From positions 1 to 5,844 of the forward strand of contig JAKCCP010000189.1 in assembly GCA_021841985.1 (NCBI GenBank): a stretch of 5,844 nt of DNA, written 5' to 3'. The notes beneath the pieces are model-generated. The model was given only the letters and a program-made list of their open reading frames with translations, ran no database searches and was not told where the DNA came from. A program made the translations under genes and the position numbers. Each line of letters opens with the position of its first letter. Position 1 is the first letter of the stretch. Shown here in pieces: positions 1 through 5,795 of the stretch. This DNA comes from Pseudomonadota bacterium (GTDB lineage: Bacteria > Pseudomonadota > Alphaproteobacteria > Acetobacterales > Acetobacteraceae).

Positions 1-660
1 AAACAGGAAGCTCTGGCCGCCATCGGGGCGGGCGTGCTCGCTCAGGAATTCCGGCGGCGCGTCGCTCAGGGCGAGGCCGCGGTTGCGGGCGAGCAGGGCG
101 CGAAGCGCCGGGTCGGCGCCGAGATTGACCTTTTGGGCGATTTTCCAGACATCGAGGATCGGCGGCGTGCCGTTGAGCAGAACCGGCGTCTCGTTATCAT
201 TGGCGAAAAACGGATAGGTGACGGTCCCGAGATCGACACGGCCATGGGCCTGGAAGGCGCTGAGATAGCCGTCGAGGCCGATCTCCCGCGCGAAGGCGAT
301 CGCCGGCGGCGAGGCGTGCTCGCGCGTCATCGCCCGCAAAAGACAGGCGCCGTCGCCATGCGGACAGGCATCGGCGGTGAAGTTGGTGTGCCAGACGGTC
401 TCCGCCCCCCAGCGGTTGCCCCGTGGCGGGTCCGGCGCTGGCGCGGGCGGCGCTGGTGATGGTTTCGGGCCGGTCAGGCTGGCGAGATCCCGCGTGATCT
501 GGCCGAAAAACGCGCTCGCCGACGAGGTTCCGCCAGCCCCCGGATTGGATTGTCCATTGCTGGCGCAGGCCGTGAGCACGAGACAAGGTGCAAGAAGCAC
601 GAGCCACTTGTTGCGCGTGGCGATGTTTCGTCCCGATCGTGAGCCTCGGGCGTGCTGCAT
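1..660 (-). CDS. Predicted lipoprotein of unknown function, 3' end outside the window
   Basis: Reading the minus strand from the ATG at 660 gives 220 codons without a stop, running off the left edge of the window. The N-terminus has a basic stretch (residues 5-18), a hydrophobic core (19-31) and a lipobox LTAC with the lipidated Cys at residue 32, so the product should be exported by Sec and lipid-anchored. Residues 64-79 form a Pro/Ala-rich linker (SPAPPAPAPDPP) before a soluble domain starting near GNRWGAETVWHTNF. That domain holds two Cys (99, 106) that could pair, and later the motifs YPFFANDNETPVLLNGTPPI and LDVWKIA. I do not recognise the family. An in-frame stop lies at 709-711. A GTG at 682-684 is the only upstream alternative start I found, and neither start has a clear Shine-Dalgarno. 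The lipobox and the long open frame make a real gene likely; overlapping frames in this stretch look like shadows. Confidence 0.75.
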   Translation of the reverse strand, partial: MQHARGSRSGRNIATRNKWLVLLAPCLVLTACASNGQSNPGAGGTSSASAFFGQITRDLASLTGPKPSPAPPAPAPDPPRGNRWGAETVWHTNFTADACPHGDGACLLRAMTREHASPPAIAFAREIGLDGYLSAFQAHGRVDLGTVTYPFFANDNETPVLLNGTPPILDVWKIAQKVNLGADPALRALLARNRGLALSDAPPEFLSEHARPDGGQSFLF

Positions 661-743
661 CGGAGAAATCCGGCCAGAGAGCACGGAACGCCGCTTGTTA
701 AAATGATGTTACACTGTGATCCCGTAACGAGCCAGGACTGACG

Positions 744-758
744 TTAACTTTTCGTTAA
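744..758 (+). promoter_or_regulatory. CtrA-like binding box TTAA-N7-TTAA
   Basis: TTAA at 744-747 and TTAA at 755-758 are separated by exactly seven bases, matching the consensus of the alphaproteobacterial response regulator CtrA. Each half site sits in a short imperfect direct repeat (CGTTAACTTTT, then CGTTAACATTTT, at 742-764), so the bases around the core match as well. It lies about 84 bp upstream of the lipoprotein ATG and about 290 bp upstream of the PEP-CTERM start, so the lipoprotein gene is the nearer target. The match is seen in the sequence; binding is inferred. Confidence 0.5.
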
Positions 759-931
759 CATTTTCGTGATTCCGAGCGTATCCAGCGCCGGCGCGCACGC
801 CGCGCGCTCGCCGGCGGGTGGTTTCTGCTCTCGCTGACCCTCGGCCGCGCGCAGGCACGGCGGGCGGCGCGCGGGCCGATGCCGGGGCCTTGATCGCGGC
901 TGTTCAAGCAACTTTCGATGGATATTTATTT

Positions 932-970
932 TTGATTTTTACACCCCTCGCGTGTTACGATTAAAAATCA
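932..970 (+). promoter_or_regulatory. Possible sigma-70 promoter within an inverted repeat, upstream of the PEP-CTERM gene
   Basis: A -35-like TTGATT (932-937) and a -10-like TACGAT (956-961) are spaced by 18 bp in an AT-rich island. Superimposed is an inverted repeat: TGATTTTTA (933-941) pairs perfectly with TAAAAATCA (962-970), and inside it ACAC (941-944) can pair with GTGT (952-955). The arms cover both promoter boxes, which would suit an operator. The promoter elements are only 4/6 matches each, so this is a candidate. Confidence 0.3.
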
Positions 971-991
971 CATCGCGAAATTTGCGAACCT

Positions 992-1033
992 GGGCCGGAC
1001 GATGCGGGCCGGACGGGAAGAGCCAGACGGGAA
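992..1033 (+). repeat. Three 14-bp imperfect tandem repeats in the PEP-CTERM gene leader
   Basis: Three consecutive 14-bp units are visible: GGGCCGGACGATGC (992-1005), GGGCCGGACGGGAA (1006-1019) and GAGCCAGACGGGAA (1020-1033). Units 1 and 2 share 11 of 14 positions and units 2 and 3 share 12 of 14. The end of unit 3 plus the next bases form GGGAAGAG (1029-1036), the nearest purine-rich Shine-Dalgarno-like stretch, 12 bp from the ATG at 1049. Copy-number change here would alter the leader just ahead of the ribosome binding region. Confidence 0.6.
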
Positions 1034-1048
1034 GAGTATAGAGACAAA

Positions 1049-1996
1049 ATGTCTGGATGGTTGCGCCTGACAGGGATGGTCGCTGGGGCGGTTGCGGCGT
1101 TTGGCTTCGGCGCGGCCGCGCAGGCCGGCACATGCATGATCGGGCCTGCGGTCGATTTCGCCGCGAGCACGGCGATCATCGATTGCACGGTTGCCGCGGC
1201 CGGCACCTACACCATCACCGCGATCGGCGCCAGCGGCGGCGGCGGCAATCCCGCGCCGGGCGGCCCCGGCGCGAAGGTCAGCGGTGATTTCGTCCTGAGC
1301 CAGAACGAGGTTCTGCAAATTCTCGTCGGCGCCGGCGGCGGTAGTTCGAACGGTGCCATTGGCGGCGGCGGCGGTGGCAGTTTCGTGGTGGTGGATGACG
1401 CGGGTATACTCACGCCGCTGATCATCGCCGGTGGTGGCGGCGGCGGCGGCATCGTCGGGGCTGGCGACGGCGGATTGGCTGGCACGAGTGGCGGCGGCGG
1501 CAATGGCGGCAGCAACGGCGGTGGCGGCGGCGCGATCAGTGGCGGAAGCGGCGGCGGCGGCGGCGGCTATAGTGGCAATGGCAGCAATGGGTTCGGCTTT
1601 GGCGGCGCGAGTTTCCTCGCCGGTGGCGCCGGCGGCAATGGCGGTCCTGGCGGCGGGTCGGGCGGTTTCGGCGGCGGCGGCGGCGGCGGCGATGAGGGCG
1701 GCGGCGGCGGCGGCGGCTACAGCGGCGGCGGCGGCGGGGTGAGTGGCGACAGCGGCGGTGGCGGCGGCTCTTTTATCGCGAGTTCGGCCACCGATCAGAC
1801 CGCGACCTCGGGCGGCGGCGGCTACACGCTCACCGGCGCGTCCGGCAGCAATGGCGCGGTCGATTTTGTCCTGATCCCGACCACGCCGCCGGGTTCGGTT
1901 CCGGAACCGGCGAGTTTCGTGCTCCTGGCAACCGGCGCCATCGGTTTTGGCGTCATGCGGCGCTGGCGCCGCCGGATCCCGGCTGTGGAAGCTTAA
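1049..1996 (+). CDS. Exported glycine-rich PEP-CTERM sorting-domain protein
   Basis: The 315-residue product has a Sec signal peptide (residues 1-26, likely cleavage AQA|G) and ends in a PEP-CTERM sorting tail: VPEPAS with PEP at 285-287, a hydrophobic helix (about 289-303) and the basic stretch RRWRRR (304-309). Such proteins are exported and processed by an exosortase, usually becoming surface or extracellular-matrix components; no exosortase gene is visible here. Residues 54-133 read YTITAIGASGGGG, GGPGAKVSGDFVLSQ, EVLQILVGAGGG, GGGGGSFVVV and PLIIAGGGGGG, resembling the ALK-type glycine-rich domain (Pfam Gly_rich) that forms polyglycine-II helices. Glycine runs of up to seven continue to residue 258, followed by YTLTGASGSNGAVDFVLI. 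Cys29 and Cys46 could form a disulfide. The start is fixed by the signal peptide, although the Shine-Dalgarno is weak (GAGA at 1041-1044 or GGGAAGAG at 1029-1036). A long alanine-rich open frame opposite is a by-product of GGC codons. Confidence 0.93.
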   Translation: MSGWLRLTGMVAGAVAAFGFGAAAQAGTCMIGPAVDFAASTAIIDCTVAAAGTYTITAIGASGGGGNPAPGGPGAKVSGDFVLSQNEVLQILVGAGGGSSNGAIGGGGGGSFVVVDDAGILTPLIIAGGGGGGGIVGAGDGGLAGTSGGGGNGGSNGGGGGAISGGSGGGGGGYSGNGSNGFGFGGASFLAGGAGGNGGPGGGSGGFGGGGGGGDEGGGGGGGYSGGGGGVSGDSGGGGGSFIASSATDQTATSGGGGYTLTGASGSNGAVDFVLIPTTPPGSVPEPASFVLLATGAIGFGVMRRWRRRIPAVEA

Positions 1997-2077
1997 CAGG
2001 CCGCGAAAGACGCTTGCAACGGCGCGCCCTCCGGTCCATTTCCTTCTGAGCGGGATTTTTTGCGGAGCGAAGACGCC

Positions 2078-2326
2078 ATGGGAAGCTTGAGCATCTGGCA
2101 TTGGCTGATCGTCTTGATGGTCGTCCTGTTGCTGTTCGGGACCGGCAAGGTGAGCCATCTGATGGGCGATTTCGCGAAGGGAATCAAAGCCTTCAAGAAA
2201 AATATGGCGGAGGGCGACGACGCTTCCATGGAAGCCTCGGCGGAGCGGCCGCCGGGCTCGATCGCCGGCCCCGGGGTGAAGACCGCCGCCAAGGAAAATC
2301 AGGGGAGCGCCGCGCATCAGGGGTGA
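2078..2326 (+). CDS. tatA: Sec-independent protein translocase subunit TatA
   Basis: This 82-residue protein is the pore-forming TatA subunit of the twin-arginine translocase, which moves folded proteins with RR signal peptides across the inner membrane. Family features are clear: N-terminal IWHWLIV, one short membrane helix (about residues 6-20), the FG hinge (20-21), then an amphipathic helix ([19 protein letters not shown], about 23-41) and a polar tail. The length is normal. An earlier TTG at 2060 is in frame, but the ATG at 2078 gives the conserved MGSLSIWHW start and has GGAG at 2064-2067, 10 bp upstream. In many alphaproteobacteria tatA sits with tatB and tatC; here neither is adjacent, and the gene is followed by a 4-bp overlap with a thiamine-diphosphate enzyme. 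TatB-like identity is less likely because of the short tail and GKVSHLMGD motif. Confidence 0.93.
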   Translation: MGSLSIWHWLIVLMVVLLLFGTGKVSHLMGDFAKGIKAFKKNMAEGDDASMEASAERPPGSIAGPGVKTAAKENQGSAAHQG

Positions 2327-4008
2327 GCCGTCCCGAGGCGCCGAGGTCGCGCGTCTCCGTGCCCATGCCCCGGATGACCACCGCCGCGGCGGCGGTGGAA
2401 TCGCTGATCGGGCATGGGCTGACCGCCATCTACGCCCTGCCGGGGGTCCATAATGACCCGCTGTTCGATGCGCTGCACGCGGCATCGGATCGCATCCGGG
2501 TCATTCATCCGCGGCATGAACAGGCGGCCGGCTATATGGCGCTCGGCGCCGCTCTCGCGACCGGCAAGCCGCAAGCCTTCTCGGTGGTGCCGGGGCCAGG
2601 GGTTCTGAACGCCGGCGCGGCCCTGCTCAACGCCTACGGGCTCGGCGCGCCGGTGCTGGCGCTGGTCGGGCAGATCCCGCAAAACGCCATCGATCGCGGC
2701 TATGGCCATCTGCATGAACTCCCGGATCAGCTCGGCCTGCTTCGCCATCTGACGAAACACGCCGCGCGCATCACCCATCCCGGCGAGGCGCCACGCCTGA
2801 TCGCCGAGGCGCTGGCGAAGGCGCAGGCGGGGCGGGCGCGGCCGGTCGCGCTCGAATGCGCGATCGACGTCTGGGGGCGCGAGGCCCCCGTCCCGATGGT
2901 CGCGCCGCAGCCGCCCGCTCCGCTCGCCCCCGATCCCGAGGCGGTCGCCAAAGCCGCCGCCATGCTCGATCGCGCCGAGCGGCCGCTGATCGTGGTGGGC
3001 GGCGGCGCGCTCGATGCCGCCCCGGCGCTGCGCGCGCTCGCCGAGGCGCTGGCGGCGCCGGTGATGAGCTTCCGCCGCGCTCGTGGCGTGCTGCCGAGCG
3101 ATCATCCGCTCGCGGTCTCCTGGCCGGTCGGGCACCGGCTCTGGGCCGAGGCGGACGCCGTGCTCGCGGTCGGCACGCGGTTGCATCTGCCGCTGTCCGT
3201 CTGGGGCAGCGATGCCGCGCTGAAGCTCATCCGTCTCGATGTCGATGCCGAGGAGATCGAGCGCTATCGCCGCCCCGATGCCGCCATTCTCGCCGATGCC
3301 ACGCTGGGTCTCGCCGCCCTCGCCGAGGCCCTGCCGCGCCGCCGACGCCCGGCGCGCGCCGATGTCGCGGCGGCGCAGGCCTGGTTCGCCACGGAATTGA
3401 CACGGCTCGCCCCGCAAATGGGGTTTCTCGGCGCCATCCGCGAGGCTTTGCCGGAAGACGGCATCGTCGTCGAGGACGTCACGCAAATGGGTTTCGTCGG
3501 TCGGCTCGCCTTTCCGGTCGCCGCGCCACGGCGCTATCTTTCCCCCGGCTATCAGGACAATCTCGGCTGGGGCTATGGCGCGGCACTCGGGGCCAAGGCG
3601 GCGCTGCCCGATCGCCCGGTCGTGCTGCTCACCGGCGATGGCGGATTTCTCTATCAGGCCGGGGAGATGGCGACCGCGATGCGGCACGGCATCGCGGTTG
3701 TCGTGGTGGTGTTCGACGATGGCGCCTTCGGCAATGTCCGCCGTATCCAGGCCGAGCAGTACGGCAACCGGCTCATCGCCTCCGACCTGCGCAATCCCGA
3801 TTTCGTGCTTCTTGCCGAAAGCTTCGGCATGCCGGCATGGCGCGCCGATACGCCGGCGGCGCTGCGCGCGGCGCTCGGCGCGGCGCTGTCGCGCAACGCG
3901 CCGGCGCTGATCCATGTCCGGCTCGGCGAGGTGCCGAGCCCGTGGCCGCTGATTCTGCTCCCCCGGGTGCGCGGCTTCGAAGAGGTCTGGCGCCGCGCCT
4001 GGCCGTGA
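2323..4008 (+). CDS. Thiamine-diphosphate-dependent enzyme, acetolactate synthase-like (COG0028)
   Basis: This soluble 561-residue enzyme has the three-domain architecture of acetolactate synthase, benzoylformate decarboxylase and relatives. The Pyr domain (about 18-190) contains ALPGVHN and the ThDP-activating Glu66 in HEQAAGYMA. The middle Rossmann-like domain (about 203-345) includes PLIVVGGGA and [14 protein letters not shown]. The PP domain (about 365-540) has [16 protein letters not shown] and the Mg/ThDP motif from GDG (438-440) to [11 protein letters not shown], where DD (465-466) replaces the usual NN. ThDP enzymes of this type decarboxylate 2-oxoacids or join two-carbon units. No ilvN-like regulatory subunit follows, so a housekeeping role in branched-chain amino-acid synthesis is not supported and the substrate is unknown. 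The GTG start overlaps the tatA stop (GTGA) and has AGGGGAG at 2301-2307, 15 bp upstream, rather far. ATG codons at 2365 or 2374 are credible alternatives that fit the conserved N-terminus ([15 protein letters not shown]) but lack a Shine-Dalgarno. A weak hairpin (4106-4119) follows the gene without a T run. Confidence 0.88.
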   Translation: MSRPEAPRSRVSVPMPRMTTAAAAVESLIGHGLTAIYALPGVHNDPLFDALHAASDRIRVIHPRHEQAAGYMALGAALATGKPQAFSVVPGPGVLNAGAALLNAYGLGAPVLALVGQIPQNAIDRGYGHLHELPDQLGLLRHLTKHAARITHPGEAPRLIAEALAKAQAGRARPVALECAIDVWGREAPVPMVAPQPPAPLAPDPEAVAKAAAMLDRAERPLIVVGGGALDAAPALRALAEALAAPVMSFRRARGVLPSDHPLAVSWPVGHRLWAEADAVLAVGTRLHLPLSVWGSDAALKLIRLDVDAEEIERYRRPDAAILADATLGLAALAEALPRRRRPARADVAAAQAWFATELTRLAPQMGFLGAIREALPEDGIVVEDVTQMGFVGRLAFPVAAPRRYLSPGYQDNLGWGYGAALGAKAALPDRPVVLLTGDGGFLYQAGEMATAMRHGIAVVVVVFDDGAFGNVRRIQAEQYGNRLIASDLRNPDFVLLAESFGMPAWRADTPAALRAALGAALSRNAPALIHVRLGEVPSPWPLILLPRVRGFEEVWRRAWP

Positions 4009-4134
4009 GCGGCGGTGGGCCTGGCGCGCGGCGGATTTGCGGCGGGCGTGGTTTCGCGGTAAGCACGGTCTCATCGACCCGTTGCTCAGCGGAATGACCT
4101 GCCGTCCGCCAAGGGGCGGCGTGTCGAAGCATCA

Positions 4135-4164
4135 TTGACCAGAGTGATCGGCAGAGAGTAGTCC
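4135..4164 (+). promoter_or_regulatory. Candidate promoter for the tRNA-Arg gene
   Basis: TTGACC (4135-4140) matches the -35 consensus at five of six positions and lies about 34 bp before the mature tRNA 5' end. The -10 box, 17-18 bp downstream (GTAGTC/TAGTCC, 4158-4164), is poor, so only the -35 element and the position support the call. Confidence 0.35.
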
Positions 4165-4173
4165 ACGGTTAAG

Positions 4174-4250
4174 GCACCCGTAGCTCAGCTGGATAGAGCG
4201 CCACCCTCCGAAGGTGGAGGTCGCACGTTCGAATCGTGTCGGGTGCGCCA
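4174..4250 (+). tRNA. tRNA-Arg (anticodon CCG)
   Basis: The 77-nt sequence folds into a standard cloverleaf. Acceptor GCACCCG (4174-4180) pairs with CGGGTGC (4240-4246), followed by discriminator G and an encoded CCA (4248-4250). The D stem is GCTC/GAGC. The anticodon stem CCACC/GGTGG encloses loop CTCCGAA with anticodon CCG at 4208-4210. The T arm has loop TTCGAAT (4228-4234). Anticodon CCG reads CGG arginine codons, which are frequent in the GC-rich genes of this window. The gene marks the boundary between the intact genes on its left and the insertion-sequence remnants on its right. Confidence 0.97.
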
Positions 4251-4299
4251 ATAAAATCAGAGATTTAGGAGCGGATTGCCGAGGCGGCGAAAACGCCTG

Positions 4300-4323
4300 G
4301 CGCGCACATAGCGCGCAACTTTT
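4300..4323 (+). terminator. Probable rho-independent terminator after tRNA-Arg
   Basis: GCGCGC (4300-4305) and GCGCGC (4311-4316) form a perfect six-pair stem around an ACATA loop, followed by AACTTTT (4317-4323). It lies 50 bp after the tRNA. A second small stem, AGGCG/CGCCT (4282-4298), lies just before it. The short, interrupted T tract lowers confidence. Confidence 0.45.
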
Positions 4324-4387
4324 CGGAATTGGCGCGCCGTGCCGTGTTGGAGCACTCAGGTCGCCGGGTTATCGGCGGGCGCAACCC

Positions 4388-4460
4388 GCGCATCATCGGC
4401 GAGGACACTCATGGCGCGACACGGGCGGGAGGGGCGCGTCACCGCCGAGGACGCTCATGG
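4388..4460 (+). repeat. Pair of 27-bp imperfect direct repeats between the tRNA and the IS remnants
   Basis: Positions 4388-4414 and 4434-4460 match at 23 of 27 bases; the most conserved part is CGAGGAC(A/G)CTCATGG. The copies are separated by 19 bp, so the period is 46 bp. On the minus strand each copy contains an ATG followed by similar codons (MSVLADDA and MSVLGGDA), but both frames close within about 20 codons. The rest of 4251-4554 shows no gene I can support. Confidence 0.55.
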
Positions 4461-4554
4461 ATGCGGCCTCCGCTGCGGCAATCGCGGTAACAAGAATAGT
4501 CGCCCATAGAGATTGACTGTTTCCCGCGATTTTTCCTGTGCGGCGGGGGACGGT

Positions 4555-4767
4555 TGGTGTGAATGTTTGGCTGATCGTTCCGATGGCCGCCCACAGGGCG
4601 TCGACCGTGCGCGCGGCTGCCTTGCGGAGCTTTGCCTTGAGTTTGGAGAACGCCTTCTCGATCGGGTTGAAGTCGGGGCTGTAGGGCGGAAGGTAGAGGC
4701 GGGACGCACCAGCGGCCTCGATGGCGGTGCGCTCGCTGGCCGCCTTGTGGCCGCTGAGGTTGTCCAT
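4555..4767 (-). pseudogene. IS630-family transposase, C-terminal fragment
   Basis: Read on the minus strand from 4767, the frame gives [10 protein letters not shown], then [17 protein letters not shown] and [23 protein letters not shown]. These are the hallmarks of the DDE_3 domain of IS630/Tc1-type transposases, with the second catalytic Asp in DN (residue 2 of the fragment) and the catalytic Glu in NPIE (residue 37). The N-terminal helix-turn-helix region and first Asp are missing: upstream sequence switches directly to istB in another frame. Similarity ends near TFTP (about 4555); the usual C-terminal NYF..AGY motif is absent, although the frame stays open to 4393 with unrelated residues. 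It cannot encode an active transposase. The ATG at 4767 is an internal methionine rather than a start. Confidence 0.85.
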
Positions 4768-4993
4768 GATGCGTGAGGCGATCCAAGAGGGCCGTCGTCA
4801 TTTTGGCGTCGCCGAAGACGCTCGGCCATTCGCCGAAGGCGAGATTGGTGGTGACGATGATCGAGGTGCGCTCGTTGAGCCGGTTGATCAGATGAAACAG
4901 CATCTGGCCGCGGGCCTGAGCGAAAGGCAGATAGCCAAGCTCGTCGAGGACGACGAAGTCCATGCGGGTGAGGCAGTCGGCCAGCCGCCCCCG
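4766..4993 (-). pseudogene. istB: IS21-type IstB transposition helper ATPase, internal fragment
   Basis: The minus strand encodes about 75 residues typical of Ist[21 protein letters not shown] carries the Walker B strand (VVLDE), followed by [40 protein letters not shown] (sensor-1-like TTN) and [16 protein letters not shown]. Full IstB proteins are about 250 residues. Here the N-terminal part with the Walker A loop is replaced by IS481 sequence in the opposite orientation, and the last residues after LTHH are replaced by the IS630 fragment. No istA is present in the window. Without Walker A it cannot be a working ATPase. The frame remains open beyond both junctions, giving a misleading 214-codon chimeric frame (4439-5083). 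Confidence 0.87.
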
Positions 4994-5795
4994 CCGCCAC
5001 GCCCAGGGCACCCCGCTTTCCGCCGGGGCGGCGCCCAACGATCTCTGGTGTGCCGATTTCAAAGGCGAGTTCAGGCTCGGCAACGCCCAGTATTGCTACC
5101 CGCTCACCGTCACCGACCACGCCTCCCGCTATCTGCTGCTGTGCGAGGCGCTCGACTCGGTCCGCGAGGATCCCGCCATTGCCGCCTTCGAGCATCTGTT
5201 CCGCGAGCGCGGCCTGCCGGCCGCCATCCGCTCCGATAACGGCGTGCCCTTCGCCAGCCCCAATGCCCTCTTCAACCTCTCCAAGCTCGCCGTCTGGTGG
5301 CTGCGCCTCGGCATCGCCATCGAGCGCATCAAACCAGGCCACCCGCAGCAGAACGGCCGGCATGAGCGCATGCACCTGACGCTAAAGCAGGAGACGACGC
5401 GCCCACCCGGCCAAAATGCCCTGCAGCAGCAGGCTCGCTTCGATGCGTTCGTCGAGGAGTTCAACACCGAGCGGCCGCATGAAGCCTTGGACATGCAGCG
5501 CCCGGCCGATCGCTATGTGGCCTCACCCCGCCCGTACGCCGGTCTGCCCGAACTCAGCTACCCCCTGCACGACAAGCAATACCTGGTCACCGCCTGCGGC
5601 CGTATCTGCATGCACCGCAAAAAGATCAATCTTTCAACCGTGTTGGCGGGCCAGCTTGTCGGCCTCAAGGAGGTCGACGACGGTATCTGGCTCGTCAGCT
5701 TCATGCACTACGATCTGGGCTACATCGATCTGGAGCAAAAAACCCTGCAACCCATCGACAACCCGTTCGGCACCAGGTTGTCACCCATGTCTTAG
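4989..5795 (+). pseudogene. IS481-family transposase, N-terminally truncated
   Basis: The plus-strand frame carries an integrase-type (rve) catalytic core with all three acidic residues: Asp in [10 protein letters not shown] (codon at 5055), Asp in AIRSDNGVPF (codon at 5235) and Glu in QQNGRHERMHLTLK (codon at 5364). It continues with ARFDAFVEEFNTERPHEALD and a C-terminal domain with RKKINLSTVLAG and KEVDDGIWLVSF, ending LSPMS before TAG at 5793-5795. Full IS481-type transposases of this kind are roughly 350-400 residues and begin with a DNA-binding helix-turn-helix region. Only about 268 residues remain, the front being lost at the junction with istB near 4990. An ATG at 4962 lies in frame, but it is within istB sequence on the opposite strand. 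With the core intact but the DNA-binding part missing, I infer it is inactive. Confidence 0.85.

Larger units (their letters stand above)
661..1048. other. Intergenic region between divergent genes
   Basis: This 388-bp stretch separates the minus-strand lipoprotein gene from the plus-strand PEP-CTERM gene, so it should carry promoters in both directions. It has two AT-rich islands (about 697-770 and 918-985) flanking a very GC-rich block (781-900). The GC-rich block contains the palindrome CGCCGGCG twice (786-793 and 809-816), which could pair as a stem without a following T run. I found no convincing gene here: the open frames are short and lack a plausible start and ribosome binding site. 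Confidence 0.6.

Noticed and set aside
197..607. A 136-codon minus-strand frame and a plus-strand 34-459 frame in the left end
   Set aside because: Both overlap the open lipoprotein frame, which has a convincing lipobox and normal composition; these have no signal or domain.
774..893. Short plus-strand frame resembling a signal peptide (ALAGGWFLLSLTLGRAQA)
   Set aside because: No start codon is available after the in-frame upstream stop, and there is no ribosome binding site.
1320..1780. Repetitive GGC/GGT-rich tract as a possible CRISPR or tandem DNA repeat array
   Set aside because: It has no regular repeat-spacer spacing, and the codon-level pattern is explained by a glycine-rich protein.
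968..2485. A 505-codon alanine-rich open frame on the minus strand
   Set aside because: It is antisense to the PEP-CTERM and tatA genes; its length comes from GGC glycine codons read as alanine on the other strand, and it crosses several unrelated genes without a recognisable domain.
2317..4074. A 585-codon open frame on the minus strand
   Set aside because: It lies opposite the ThDP enzyme, is extremely Arg-rich and shows no family motifs, as expected of a shadow frame in GC-rich DNA.
2856..4097. A 413-codon plus-strand frame overlapping the ThDP gene
   Set aside because: Arg/Ala-rich composition without motifs, and the overlapping frame carries clear ThDP-enzyme domains.
4106..4119. Hairpin CCGCC/GGCGG after the ThDP gene as a terminator
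   Set aside because: The stem is only five pairs and no T run follows, so it is too weak to list as a feature.
4439..5375. Long chimeric minus-strand frames of 214 and 306 codons
   Set aside because: The 214-codon frame is istB plus out-of-frame IS630 and IS481 antisense sequence; the 306-codon frame is largely antisense to the IS481 transposase. Neither is a coherent protein.
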